The notes: generated by a model from the sequence alone, not told the origin. DNA of 64,000 nucleotides from JAVJST01 sp965229715 (GCA_965229715.1 CBDDJL010000004.1:496001-560000); one strand, 5' to 3'; shown: positions 1-8,894, counted from the stretch's first letter. Program-made: numbers and translations.

Positions 1-64
1 GCGGCACTATAGCCGCCGCGGCTTCGATGTCAATGCCATTCGGGCGCTGAATTCCGGGAAATAA
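1..64 (+). CDS. C-terminal fragment of an unidentified gene
   Basis: One forward frame is open from the window edge to a TAA at 62-64. It encodes about 20 residues ending GFDVNAIRALNSGK, with GC-rich third positions typical of coding DNA here. The other two forward frames stop at about 12 and 48. The fragment is too short to name a family. It would converge on the minus-strand gene that ends at 98. Whether it is real coding sequence is uncertain. Confidence 0.35.
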   Translation, partial: RHYSRRGFDVNAIRALNSGK

Positions 65-97
65 CTGTCCCGAAATCCGCCATGAAATCAATGGCTT

Positions 98-895
98 TCA
101 GCTCCCGCCTGCGGCATCCCAAAAGGCCTTGTTAATGTCCAGCATGACATCGTCGTGGCGTTGGCGAATACAGTAATCGATACCGAAATAGCTGCTCGAT
201 GCATGCGAATCGACGCAAGCATCGAACTCGCTTCGAATCGATGCCGTCTGCTCGGCCGGCACCTGCTCGAGCGCCGCTTGCGTTTCGACGAACGACCACA
301 GGTCATCCTCGGTCCGGTTTGCCCATGCCTGCCATTCCGGCATGGCCCGGACCATGACCGAGAGCGCCTTGGCACGGATTGCCATCGGCCCGTTATCAAC
401 CATCACATCCCCGAGCCTGCGGGCGTGGGTCACCGTATACTCGATTTCCACCGCCGTGAGCGGATTGAGATCGTCTTCCTCGGGCACAGGGATCAAGCTG
501 GCCGCGGATTTGACGACGACACGCGCCGTCGTTGCCCCGTATTCGTCGAGTAATTCGCCTGGAATACTGACCCGCACGGATTTGTAACTGCGCTCCGCTT
601 CGAATGTCAGGTAACCCGCAGCATCGAGCGACAAGGCCGTTCCGTCGGGCATATCGAGCACCAGATCGAATGTCTCTAAACTCGCCGCATAATAGGGGTC
701 GTGAGGTGTCGGCGCGTCACGGTGCTCCTGCAGGCAATAGGTGCTCAGGCTGGCGTTGCAGACGCCGCCCTCGCACCGCATGGCGGCGCCGTTGCCATTG
801 GATAGTACGGCAAGGATCTGCGGCGCGGCCGACGCCGGCATTGCGTGGGCCAGCATGGCGAAGGATATCGCGAATACCGGAAAAACAAAGCGCAT
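98..895 (-). CDS. Secreted protein of unknown function
   Basis: 265 aa. The start at 895 is chosen over an upstream in-frame start at 1015 because it has a GGAGAG ribosome site just upstream and begins a clear signal peptide: MRF, a hydrophobic stretch, then an AMPASA-like cleavage region. The mature protein contains a pair of close cysteines (CEGGVC), another shortly after (TYC), and two near the C-terminus (DACVDS, DYCIRQ), which suggests disulfides in the periplasm. There is a beta-rich middle and an amphipathic C-terminal part. I do not recognise a family. It is transcribed away from tRNA-Ser with no obvious operon partner. Confidence 0.7.
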   Translation of the reverse strand: MRFVFPVFAISFAMLAHAMPASAAPQILAVLSNGNGAAMRCEGGVCNASLSTYCLQEHRDAPTPHDPYYAASLETFDLVLDMPDGTALSLDAAGYLTFEAERSYKSVRVSIPGELLDEYGATTARVVVKSAASLIPVPEEDDLNPLTAVEIEYTVTHARRLGDVMVDNGPMAIRAKALSVMVRAMPEWQAWANRTEDDLWSFVETQAALEQVPAEQTASIRSEFDACVDSHASSSYFGIDYCIRQRHDDVMLDINKAFWDAAGGS

Positions 896-1147
896 GTCGC
901 ACTCTCCACGACCGCGGACCGGTGAATGACGGCACGTGCCGGTGGCGGCCGATAGTCCGTTAAACGGGGCAAATCCCGGATAGCATACCACGCCAGCGCG
1001 AAACGCCGCAGTCAAAAGCGAAGCGCCGCAAGGGTATCGGTCATTTCATCCGCCGGTTGGGCTGGACATGCCTCTCCGCCCTGAGATAGAAAGCGTTCGG
1101 CCGTGACCACTGGCCATCCTTTCAGGCCATTCCTGAAACTCGATTGC

Positions 1148-1239
<92 letters not shown>

Positions 1240-1324
1240 TTTCATTAAAATCAATCACTTACGCCGCGTCAAATTCGTGAACACATTGTTTGCGATACCG
1301 CTCTATTCCTAGATGGACAGTATG

Positions 1325-1333
1325 AGGGCAGTG
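1325..1333 (+). repeat. AGGGCAGTG repeat, left end of island
   Basis: AGGGCAGTG occurs here and again at 2442-2450 and 2495-2503 near the other end of the island. The end-flanking placement resembles integrase arm-type sites; this is inference. Confidence 0.45.
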
Positions 1334-1420
1334 CTCAAACAGCAATCAGAGAAAACTGAAATTATTGTGTCTTAGCAATGGTTTGAAGCGAAACTCGACA
1401 ATTATTGAACGTGTTCGAAT

Positions 1421-1443
1421 ACAACGGTTTCCAAGACCGTTGT
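1421..1443. repeat. 8-7-8 inverted repeat resembling the anticodon arm
   Basis: ACAACGGT, a 7-nt spacer TTCCAAG, then ACCGTTGT form a perfect inverted repeat. The right arm plus the next two bases (ACCGTTGTAC) matches the tRNA-Ser sequence just after its anticodon. The 7-nt spacer fits a tyrosine recombinase core site. A regulatory hairpin upstream of the HEPN gene is the alternative. Confidence 0.5.
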
Positions 1444-1511
1444 ACCCGTTAGAAGTCTGACAACGTAACATTGAGAATGGCGAGCGAACTATCTGATCGA
1501 AGGAGAGGGCG

Positions 1512-2384
1512 TTGAGCAAGTTCGTGTATTCAGTGCTCTACAGAACTGTGGGGTTCGAAAACCGGCCATTTCACCGCGAGGTGGAAGATTGGTCTATAGA
1601 GTTGTTTCATGAAGGTCGAGAATTCCGGTTGATGGATCAGCTATTGATCGCTCGCGACATTCATCAACTCGGTGTGAACCCAAGAACTTACAATCCACCT
1701 GTCAGAACTCTACGTACAGGGGATGAAGTTCCACATTTCCTGATCAGTGTGTTTCTGAATGACCTGAATCCGTTGCTGGCCAAATACGCTAGTGACAGAG
1801 CAGACGAGGTTATCAACATACTGTCTTTGATTTATAACCAAAGTCTTTTCGGGGAACTCATCTTTCGGAATTTTCTTTCCAGTGACAAAAAGAAAGGATT
1901 TGTTGGAGTTGCCCCAGAATACCGTCCAATAAGAATTGACCATGCAAATGCTCCGACTCGAGTGGCGAAGATTCTCGCGAAGACACATGAATCAGAAGAC
2001 TGTGCAGCATTGTCGCGCTTGATTTCACACATAAGAACTCGAACCAGTCCGCCTCCCACAATCGAACAGCAATTTTTTGACCTCTGGTTAGTCTTAGACA
2101 TCTACCCAATGGGCACCAAAACCAACTCAAGAGACAAAAGACTTTTGCTTGCCCAAAAGCTCGCGGAGATAACTGGCCGAACTGCAAGCGAGGTTGAGGC
2201 TAAGTTGCATCTTAATCATCTACAGGTTGTGAGAGGTCACCTAGCTCACAGAGGTACTTTTGAGCCACGGTTCTCCGAAACCAAATACGATGACGTGCAT
2301 CTTCTGAATGTAATCGTAGATGTTTGCTTGAGGGAGTTTTACGGATTTGGCTATCAAGGGCAGCTCAGGCATTGGCTAGACTAA
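1512..2384 (+). CDS. HEPN-domain protein, candidate defence RNase
   Basis: 290 aa, TTG start preceded by AAGGAGA at a suitable distance. The C-terminal part has a helical pattern (FFDLWLVLDIY, then RDKRLLLAQKLAEITG) followed by VVRGHLAHRG. There R241 and H246 form the RX4H signature that HEPN nucleases use as their catalytic pair. The layout (N-terminal unknown domain, C-terminal HEPN with R..HRG) resembles ApeA-type anti-phage proteins, though the usual polar residue after the Arg is Gly here. It is the only gene of the tRNA-Ser island, and its base composition is unlike its neighbours, which indicates transfer. The target RNA is unknown. No partner antitoxin gene is visible. The family call rests on motif reading only. 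Confidence 0.7.
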   Translation: MSKFVYSVLYRTVGFENRPFHREVEDWSIELFHEGREFRLMDQLLIARDIHQLGVNPRTYNPPVRTLRTGDEVPHFLISVFLNDLNPLLAKYASDRADEVINILSLIYNQSLFGELIFRNFLSSDKKKGFVGVAPEYRPIRIDHANAPTRVAKILAKTHESEDCAALSRLISHIRTRTSPPPTIEQQFFDLWLVLDIYPMGTKTNSRDKRLLLAQKLAEITGRTASEVEAKLHLNHLQVVRGHLAHRGTFEPRFSETKYDDVHLLNVIVDVCLREFYGFGYQGQLRHWLD

Positions 2385-2440
2385 CACCCTTTATTTTCCT
2401 ACCAATAGCGTAGTCTGACGAAGGTGTCTCAAGGCAGTTT

Positions 2441-2503
2441 CAGGGCAGTGACCAGCGGTAAAACCCGGTAAATGGCGGTAGACGGCCAGCACTCAGGGCA
2501 GTG
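2441..2503 (+). repeat. Paired CAGGGCAGTG repeats, right end of island
   Basis: CAGGGCAGTG at 2441-2450 and 2494-2503, in the same orientation and 53 bp apart, just inside the distal attachment repeat. A weaker AAGGCAGTTT lies at 2431-2440. Candidate arm sites of the lost integrase or excisionase. Confidence 0.45.
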
Positions 2504-2566
2504 GATTTTTGGCCGAATTCCGGGGTTTCGTTAGAATCCGGTAGTGTCCGGTAGAGGTTTGGTTCC

Positions 2567-2627
<61 letters not shown>

Positions 2628-2757
2628 AATCTCCTCTCATCACAAATTGGCCTTGCCCGATCTCCGTTATCGATCAGGATGACGGTAGGTTTTGGACGCG
2701 GTGAAACACGTCGGCCCTGAAGACCATGTCTTTGGGTACGACAGAGGAGGAACCCTG

Positions 2758-4038
2758 ATGGGGAATCACCCGGTGGACCCGATGGCGCGGATGAATGCTA
2801 TCTCCGAGCAAGGACTGTGTATCGGCTGCGGGCTCTGTCAGGCGGTGGCGGGCCAGGATCGCATCAAGGTAGTCAAAAATCAGGACGGAAACCTGCGGCC
2901 CGTTGTCGTGGGTGACCTCGACGACGCGATGGTCGACCGCATCTATGATGTCTGCCCCGGCACGCACGTCCAGGGGATGCCGGCGTCACAGATCGATGAG
3001 GCGACCCGGATGGACAATGTCTGGGGGGCATGGCGGCGTGTCGTCCGCACCTGGGCAAGCGACCCGGCAATCCGTTTCGAAGGCGCAACGGGCGGCGTGC
3101 TCACAGCGCTTGCAAGCTATCTGCTGTCCTCGAAGCGCGTTTCGTTCGTGTTGCACACCAAGACGTCTGCGAGCGAGCCGGCATTCGGCGAGCGACATCT
3201 GAGCTTCAGTCACGCGGACGTTCTGACCGCCGCCGGGTCGCGTTACGGGCCCACGGCGACATTGATCGACATCGATGAGATTCTCGACCGAGGCGAGCCG
3301 TTCGCGTTTGTCGGCAAACCCTGCGACATCGGCGCACTGCGGAATTACGCCCGTCACGACCCACGAGTCGACAAGTTGGTCAGGTACTGGCTGACGCCCG
3401 TATGCGGCGGCTACATGCCGACGCCATCGCGGATCGAGACGGTCCGGCGTCTTACGGGGATCGAACCGGAAGATCTAACCGGGCTTCGGTATCGGGGCCG
3501 GGGCTGTCCGGGGCCGACCACCATCGAGACGGCTACAGGCAGAACGGATATGCACTACCTCGATTTCTGGGGCGAGGACGCATCGCAATGGAGTCTCCCC
3601 TTCCGCTGCAAGATCTGTCCGGACGGAATCGGAGAATCGGCCGATCTCGCAGCGGCGGACTCATGGCCGGGCGGGTCCCCCGACCGTGAAACGAGCGAGA
3701 CGGACCCCGGCACCAACGCCGTGATCGTCCGCACGCAGGCCGGCATGGAATTGATGGAAGCGGCCGCGAACGACGGCGCGATCACCATCGAGTACGAACA
3801 GACGCCCGACGACATGAGCTTTTATCAGTTGCATCAGATGCGAAAAAAATATGCTGTCTGGCCGCGCCTGCAGGGCCTCGCCGACGAAGGCCGCATCACG
3901 CCCAACTATGAGGATCTCCGGCTTCGGGAACTCGCGAACGAACTCTCCGACGAAACCAATGATTATCAGCGGCAAGGTACGCGTCGGCGTGTTCGCGAGG
4001 GCAAGGTCGAAGAAGGCACGCCGCATGCGGTCGATTAG
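2758..4038 (+). CDS. F420 hydrogenase/dehydrogenase beta-subunit family Fe-S flavoprotein
   Basis: 426 aa. The ATG at 2758 is chosen because a strong GAGGAGG lies 7 bp upstream; an in-frame TTG at 2692 has no such site. An N-terminal ferredoxin-like motif CIGCGLC (C21, C24, C27) plus C66 could ligate a 4Fe-4S cluster. The middle and C-terminal regions match the FrhB/FdhB fold (PCDIGALRNYARHD, RGRGCPG, CKICPDGIGESADLAAADSW). Family members use FAD and Fe-S clusters to reduce diverse substrates, including F420 and chlorophyll derivatives. The substrate cannot be told from sequence, and an alphaproteobacterium is not expected to depend on F420. No partner subunit is adjacent. Probably monocistronic, directly beyond the island's distal repeat. 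Confidence 0.75.
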   Translation: MGNHPVDPMARMNAISEQGLCIGCGLCQAVAGQDRIKVVKNQDGNLRPVVVGDLDDAMVDRIYDVCPGTHVQGMPASQIDEATRMDNVWGAWRRVVRTWASDPAIRFEGATGGVLTALASYLLSSKRVSFVLHTKTSASEPAFGERHLSFSHADVLTAAGSRYGPTATLIDIDEILDRGEPFAFVGKPCDIGALRNYARHDPRVDKLVRYWLTPVCGGYMPTPSRIETVRRLTGIEPEDLTGLRYRGRGCPGPTTIETATGRTDMHYLDFWGEDASQWSLPFRCKICPDGIGESADLAAADSWPGGSPDRETSETDPGTNAVIVRTQAGMELMEAAANDGAITIEYEQTPDDMSFYQLHQMRKKYAVWPRLQGLADEGRITPNYEDLRLRELANELSDETNDYQRQGTRRRVREGKVEEGTPHAVD

Positions 4039-4077
4039 GACGGCTTAACGCAGATCGACGTTTTCGGGCGTGCGCAA

Positions 4078-4629
4078 TTAGTTGGCCTCGACGACGATAT
4101 CCCTGATTTTATGCAGGCGGGCCTCCAGTGCAGGGTCGAGCGATACGTCGCGAAGGTTGCCGATATCGTTGGCGACGACGGCCCAGTCATCTTCGGTGAG
4201 CGTAGCGAGCGCAACGGGGAAAAAGATGGTTTCCTCGGTTTGCATATGGCGGTTCAGAAACGCCGTGTAATCGTCTGCCAGTTTTTTCAACTGATCGCGA
4301 ACGATGTTTTCACCGTGGAGGATGCGTTCAATCGCCGATTTGAAGCGCCGGGTATAGTCGGCGAGAATTTCATGTTCTGCCGACAGGTCGCCGATCTTCA
4401 CCGCGGCATCGGCATCCCGGATTTTCAGATAAAGAAAAACAATGTCCTCCTTCGGATGATGTTTCGCGCCGGGATAAGCGTGACAATACTCAACCGCGGC
4501 CAGAAGGCGCTCAAAATCCGTGTGCTCACCGGAAGAGAACGCCGTCATCTCTTCGTCAATCACACCAAACATGGCTTTCATCGCGCGGTGATCATTACGA
4601 AGGTCGTCTATTACGGGATGATTGGCCAT
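4078..4629 (-). CDS. Hemerythrin-domain protein
   Basis: 183 aa, ATG start with AGGAG upstream. It is an all-helical HHE protein with likely diiron ligands at H14, H50, H57/H58, E61, H86, H128 and E132 (motifs NDHRAMK, YCHAYPGAKHHPKED, SAEHEIL, RHMQTEETIFFP). Bacterial members bind O2 or NO or act in iron and nitrosative-stress handling. It is the last gene of the minus-strand nap cluster, 23 bp after a second hemerythrin-family gene. The position suggests coping with NO made from nitrate or nitrite, or iron-centre repair. That role is inferred. Confidence 0.85.
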   Translation of the reverse strand: MANHPVIDDLRNDHRAMKAMFGVIDEEMTAFSSGEHTDFERLLAAVEYCHAYPGAKHHPKEDIVFLYLKIRDADAAVKIGDLSAEHEILADYTRRFKSAIERILHGENIVRDQLKKLADDYTAFLNRHMQTEETIFFPVALATLTEDDWAVVANDIGNLRDVSLDPALEARLHKIRDIVVEAN

Positions 4630-4652
4630 TTCCCTTCTCCTGTAAGAAATAC

Positions 4653-5285
4653 TTAGGCCCGGCTCGCTCCGCGAGGCACCGGATCCGTCGATGCCGGGGC
4701 TGTCTTCTGCGTACGCGCCTTGATGGCGTGAAACAGCCGATCGAACTGCGCTCGCCTCTCATTGCCAAACAGGGGGTCGAGATGGTTTTCGACAAAGGCG
4801 CGATTCATCAGCGACCTTGCCGACGGGCTCAGGCTTTCCTCCGCGGCGGGAAGAATGTGATCCTCTTCCAGACGCATGTGATCGAACTCGAACTGACAGT
4901 ATCGACCGATCGCGGCATAAAGCGCCGCGGCGTCGCCTGTTTTCCGGAAATCCGAAATGGCAGCGCGGGCGCGGGCAAGGACTACAGCGCCGTCACGATG
5001 CTCGCCTTCCAGTTTTTCAATGACCCCGGCAGTGTCGGGCCGTTGCCGCCTCAACTCGGTAAACAGATAAAGATTTTCCTTGGGATGATGCTGTGTGTTG
5101 AGAAAACCGTCGACGTAATCGAACGCGAGAGAAAACAGTTTCAAATCGGGCTCCTGACCGGTGTCGATACAGGCAGAGACCTGCGACATCAGCAGTGAGA
5201 GCACGGAAGCCAGTTTTCGGTGCTCATCCCGAATAACGGCAATACCGTCACACGTCGCCCCTGTTCGAGTCGTCGTCCCCGGCAC
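4653..5285 (-). CDS. Hemerythrin-like protein translationally coupled to napC
   Basis: 210 aa. A GTG at 5285 is the chosen start. It lies one base after the napC stop and follows GGAGGG inside the napC end; longer in-frame extensions to 5438 would overlap napC heavily. HHE-type ligand candidates are H22 (RDEHRKL), H66/H67 and E70 (QHHPKE), H96 (GEHRDG), H136 (FDHMRLEED) and E140/E141. Motif order matches the downstream hemerythrin protein, so the pair may be an old duplication with strong divergence. The C-terminal tail is Pro/Ala/Thr rich. The tight coupling to napC suggests it is made in proportion to nitrate reductase. Confidence 0.8.
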   Translation of the reverse strand: MPGTTTRTGATCDGIAVIRDEHRKLASVLSLLMSQVSACIDTGQEPDLKLFSLAFDYVDGFLNTQHHPKENLYLFTELRRQRPDTAGVIEKLEGEHRDGAVVLARARAAISDFRKTGDAAALYAAIGRYCQFEFDHMRLEEDHILPAAEESLSPSARSLMNRAFVENHLDPLFGNERRAQFDRLFHAIKARTQKTAPASTDPVPRGASRA

Positions 5286-5286
5286 G

Positions 5287-5886
5287 TCAGTTCCAACCCT
5301 CCACGCCTGCCATGTTTGGAAGTTCGTGGGCAATTCCCTTGTGGCAATCGATACAGGTCTTCTCGCCTCCTGCGAGATAGGTCGAATGCGCAACCGACGC
5401 TCGCGGACTCTGCACAGAGAAATCCATATACGTTTCACTGTGGCAGTTGCGGCATTCCAGGGAATCGTTGGCCTTTAGGCGGGCCCATTCGTGCTTGGCG
5501 AGTTCGAGACGCTTGTTCAGAAATTTCTCTCGCGTGTTGATGGTCCCGAAGATTGCCCCCCAGACCTCTTTCGATGCCTGCATCTTGCGGGCGATCTTGT
5601 CCGTCCATTCATGCGGCACGTGACAATCAGGGCACGTCGCGCGAACGCCCGAACGGTTTGTGAAGTGAATCGTCGAACGAAGTTCCTGATACACGTTATC
5701 GCGCATTTCGTGACAGCTGATGCAGAAGGCCTCGGTGTTGGTCAGTTCCAGGGCCGTATTGAAACCGCCCCAGAACAGAACGCCGGCAACGAACCCCCCA
5801 ACTGTCAGGGTGCCGAGGCTGAGGAACGCCGCCGGGCGGCGGAAGGTTCGCCAGAATGTGACCAAGCAGTCTTTTAGTCGACTCAT
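5287..5886 (-). CDS. napC: Periplasmic nitrate reductase tetraheme cytochrome NapC
   Basis: 199 aa of the NapC/NirT family. One N-terminal membrane anchor lies at about residues 20-42, followed by a periplasmic domain with four CXXCH heme sites at C55 (CISCH), C85 (CPDCH), C145 (CRNCH) and C178 (CIDCH). It takes electrons from the quinol pool and passes them to NapB/NapA. The length is normal for the family. It lies 21 bp after napB in a napEDABC operon. napF, napG and napH are absent, so NapC should be the only quinol route to NapA in this locus. Confidence 0.96.
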   Translation of the reverse strand: MSRLKDCLVTFWRTFRRPAAFLSLGTLTVGGFVAGVLFWGGFNTALELTNTEAFCISCHEMRDNVYQELRSTIHFTNRSGVRATCPDCHVPHEWTDKIARKMQASKEVWGAIFGTINTREKFLNKRLELAKHEWARLKANDSLECRNCHSETYMDFSVQSPRASVAHSTYLAGGEKTCIDCHKGIAHELPNMAGVEGWN

Positions 5887-5907
5887 CTCAGGCTCCCGCG
5901 ATCCCGA

Positions 5908-6378
5908 TCACTGTGCCGTTTCGGCGGTTAGCAGGCGGTCGATATCGACAAACGTATTGCCGAGCGGCAACTTGGCCTCGGTTTGCACGACGTGGCACTG
6001 ATTGCAGAAGTATCGTCGGGCCGAGACGGTCGCCAGAAACTGCCCATCGCGGTCCATAAAATGCGTGACGCTAATCATCGGCGCGCCGCTTTCGGTAACT
6101 CGGTTGCGCGCATGACAAGACAAACACTGGTTGCCGTTCTTATCGAGCTGATAGCCATCGATCTTGTGCGGGATGGTCGGCGGTTGTTCGGGATAGGCGC
6201 GAGCGCGGCGTCGATCGGTTTCCTCGGTCGCCGGGATTCGCGCCGCTTCCGCGTTGCCATCAAGTGGCGCAGGGCCCCGAAGTCCGGTCATTTCTTGCTG
6301 CGCAACCGCCGCACCGGCAACAACCAGGACGAACATCAGGACGAAAGAGGTCAAGAATTTTTTCTTGCCGATTTTCAT
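5908..6378 (-). CDS. napB: Periplasmic nitrate reductase diheme cytochrome NapB
   Basis: 156 aa. The ATG at 6378 is chosen: GGGAGG lies just upstream and a Sec signal peptide starts there (KIGKKK followed by a hydrophobic run ending AGAAVAQQ). Two CXXCH sites at C85 (CLSCH) and C125 (CNQCH) bind the hemes, with distal histidine candidates at H71 and H106. It transfers electrons from NapC to the NapA catalytic subunit in the periplasm. It follows napA by 11 bp. Confidence 0.96.
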   Translation of the reverse strand: MKIGKKKFLTSFVLMFVLVVAGAAVAQQEMTGLRGPAPLDGNAEAARIPATEETDRRRARAYPEQPPTIPHKIDGYQLDKNGNQCLSCHARNRVTESGAPMISVTHFMDRDGQFLATVSARRYFCNQCHVVQTEAKLPLGNTFVDIDRLLTAETAQ

Positions 6379-6389
6379 ATCGCCTCCCT

Positions 6390-8894
6390 TCAGGCCCGTT
6401 CGATCCGGACGGCGCATTTTTTGAAATCCGTCTGTTTCGAGATCGGGTCGGTCGCATCGAGCGTGACCTTGTTGATCAGCTGACTGGCATCGAACCAGGG
6501 GACGAACACAAGGCCACGGGGTGGTTTGTTTCGCCCACGGGTTTCAACACGCGTACGAATATGCCCGCGCCGGGATATCACGCGAATCTCGGTGCCACGC
6601 CGCAGCTCGAGCGCGTTGGCGTCATCCGGATGCATGTAACAGAGCGCGTCAGGCACCGCACTGTAGAGTTCCGGCACGCGCTGGGTCATCGAGCCGGAAT
6701 GCCAATGCTCAAGCACGCGACCGGTCGTGAGCCAGAACGGGTACTCATCGTCGGGGCTTTCGGCAGGCGGCTCGTATGGCAAAGCAAAAATAATCGCGCG
6801 TCCGTCGGGTTTGCCGTAGAACTGAACGCTCTTTCCGCTCTCGACATAGGGGTCGTAACCCTCGCGATAGCGCCACTTTGTCTCCTGGCCATTCACCACG
6901 GGCCACCGCAGGCCCCGTACCTCGTGATAGGTATCGAACGAGGCGAGATCGTGGGCCTTGCCGCGACCGAATGTGGCATACTCCTCAAACAGGCCTTTCT
7001 GAACATAAAAGCCGAAGTCCTGCGATTCGTGATTGCCGTAATCGGGCGATGTCTCGGAGAGCGGATAGCGATCGACCTGACCGTTACGGAACAGTACGTC
7101 GAAGAGCGTCTTGCCCCTGTATTCCGGTTTCTTGTCGATCAGTTCCTGCGGCCAAACATCCTCAACGGTGAACCGCTTGGAGAATTCCATGACCTGCCAG
7201 AGATCGGACTTCGATTCACCGGGGGCCGGCACGAGTTCGTGCCAGAACTGGGTGCGGCGTTCCGCGTTTCCATAAGCACCTTCCTTCTCGACCCACATCG
7301 CAGTCGGCAGGATCAGATCCGCCGCCTGTGCCGTAACCGTCGGGTAGGCATCCGAAACGACAATGAAGTTGTCAGGGTTACGGTAACCCGGCAGACCTTC
7401 TTCCATCATGTTCGGCGCGGCCTGCATGTTGTTGTTGACCTGCACCCAATAGGCATTGAGCTTGCCATCGCGGAGCATCCGGTTTTGCAGCACGGCGTGA
7501 TAGCCGGGTTTCGCCGGAATCGTATCTTCCGGCAGTTTCCAGACCTTCTCCGCATACGCCCGGTGCTCGGGGTTTTTCACCACCATGTCGGCGGGCAACC
7601 GGTGGGCGAATGTGCCAACCTCTCTTGCCGTACCGCAGGCCGACGGTTGCCCGGTCAGCGAGAACGGACTGTTGCCCGGCTCGGCGATCTTTCCGGTCAG
7701 TAAATGGATGTTGTAGATCATGTTGTTGACCCAGACACCGCGGGTATGCTGGTTCACGCCCATCGTCCAAAGCGACATGACCTTCTTCTGCGGATCGGCG
7801 TAGATCTTTGCCAGACGCAACAACGTCTCTTTCGGCACGCCGGACATCTCGTGCGCCTTCTCCAGGGTGTATTCGGAGACAAAGTCCGCGTACTCGTCGA
7901 AGGTCATGGGCTCCGAGCCGCCGACCTTGTCGTTGTTGGCCGCTGCCTGTTCCAGTGGGTGTTCCGGTCTGAGGCCGTATCCGATATCCGGGTTACCGCG
8001 CCTGAAGTTGGTGTGGCGTTTTACGAAGTCGTAATTAACACCGCCGTTCTGGATAATGTAGTTGGCAATGTAGTTGAGGATCGCGAGATCCGTGTGTGGC
8101 TCGAACACGATGGGAATGTCGGCGAGTTCGAAACACCGATTCTCGAACGTCGACATGACGCAGACCTCGACATGCGGAAAGCTGAGGCGCCGGTCCGTTA
8201 GACGGGTCCAGAGAATCGGATGCATCTCCGCCATGTTGGCGCCCCAGAGCACGAATGCGTCGGCGTGCTCGAAGTCGTCGTAACATCCCATCGGTTCGTC
8301 CATGCCGAACGTGCGCATGAACCCGCCGACCGCTGACGCCATGCAATGCCGCGCATTGGGGTCGATGTTGTTCGAACGGAACCCAGCCTTGTAGAGCTTC
8401 GATGCGGCATAACCTTCCCACACCGTCCATTGGCCCGAGCCGAACATACCAACCGCGGTCGGGCCTTTTTCCTTCAACGCCTTCTTGAATTTCTCGGCCA
8501 TGACATCGAACGCCACATCCCAGCTGACCGGCGCAAACTCGCCGTCCTTGTCGAAACGGCCGTTCCGCATCCTGAGAAGCGGCTGCGTCAGACGGTCGGA
8601 GCCATACATGATCTTGGACAGGAAGTAACCTTTGACGCAGTTCAGGCCCCGATTGACCTCGGCTTTCGCATCGCCGTGAGTCGCGACCACGCGGTCGCTC
8701 TTTGTCGCGACCATGACCGAACAACCGGTTCCGCAAAAACGGCAGGGCGCCTTCGACCATTTCAGGCCGGTCTTGTCGTGCGCCGTGACCAAATTCTGCG
8801 CCTCGGCCGGCCATGCGATGCCCGCCGCCGCCGCCGCGGCAATCGTCGCCTGCGACTTCAGGACCTGGCGGCGGGTCATGGATCGCAATTTCAT
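6390..8894 (-). CDS. napA: Periplasmic nitrate reductase catalytic subunit NapA
   Basis: 834 aa, the usual NapA length. It reduces nitrate to nitrite at a Mo-bis-MGD centre. The N-terminus carries a Tat signal (MTRRQVLK, Ala-rich core, AEA at 30-32). The 4Fe-4S ligands are C51, C54, C58 and C86. The ARHCMAS motif supplies the cysteine expected to bind molybdenum. It is the large gene of the operon: its ATG overlaps the napD stop by 4 bp (ATGA), so the chaperone NapD and NapA are translationally coupled. AGGAGG precedes the start. No frame damage is visible. Confidence 0.98.
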   Translation of the reverse strand: MKLRSMTRRQVLKSQATIAAAAAAGIAWPAEAQNLVTAHDKTGLKWSKAPCRFCGTGCSVMVATKSDRVVATHGDAKAEVNRGLNCVKGYFLSKIMYGSDRLTQPLLRMRNGRFDKDGEFAPVSWDVAFDVMAEKFKKALKEKGPTAVGMFGSGQWTVWEGYAASKLYKAGFRSNNIDPNARHCMASAVGGFMRTFGMDEPMGCYDDFEHADAFVLWGANMAEMHPILWTRLTDRRLSFPHVEVCVMSTFENRCFELADIPIVFEPHTDLAILNYIANYIIQNGGVNYDFVKRHTNFRRGNPDIGYGLRPEHPLEQAAANNDKVGGSEPMTFDEYADFVSEYTLEKAHEMSGVPKETLLRLAKIYADPQKKVMSLWTMGVNQHTRGVWVNNMIYNIHLLTGKIAEPGNSPFSLTGQPSACGTAREVGTFAHRLPADMVVKNPEHRAYAEKVWKLPEDTIPAKPGYHAVLQNRMLRDGKLNAYWVQVNNNMQAAPNMMEEGLPGYRNPDNFIVVSDAYPTVTAQAADLILPTAMWVEKEGAYGNAERRTQFWHELVPAPGESKSDLWQVMEFSKRFTVEDVWPQELIDKKPEYRGKTLFDVLFRNGQVDRYPLSETSPDYGNHESQDFGFYVQKGLFEEYATFGRGKAHDLASFDTYHEVRGLRWPVVNGQETKWRYREGYDPYVESGKSVQFYGKPDGRAIIFALPYEPPAESPDDEYPFWLTTGRVLEHWHSGSMTQRVPELYSAVPDALCYMHPDDANALELRRGTEIRVISRRGHIRTRVETRGRNKPPRGLVFVPWFDASQLINKVTLDATDPISKQTDFKKCAVRIERA

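Noticed and set aside
4653..5438. Longer 261-aa version of the first hemerythrin-like protein
   Set aside because: It would overlap napC by about 150 bp; the extra N-terminus is Arg-rich out-of-frame napC sequence, and a GTG with a good ribosome site exists at 5285.
6264..7703. Plus-strand open frame of 479 codons opposite napA
   Set aside because: napA is unmistakable on the other strand; the antisense frame lacks any domain and arises from high GC.
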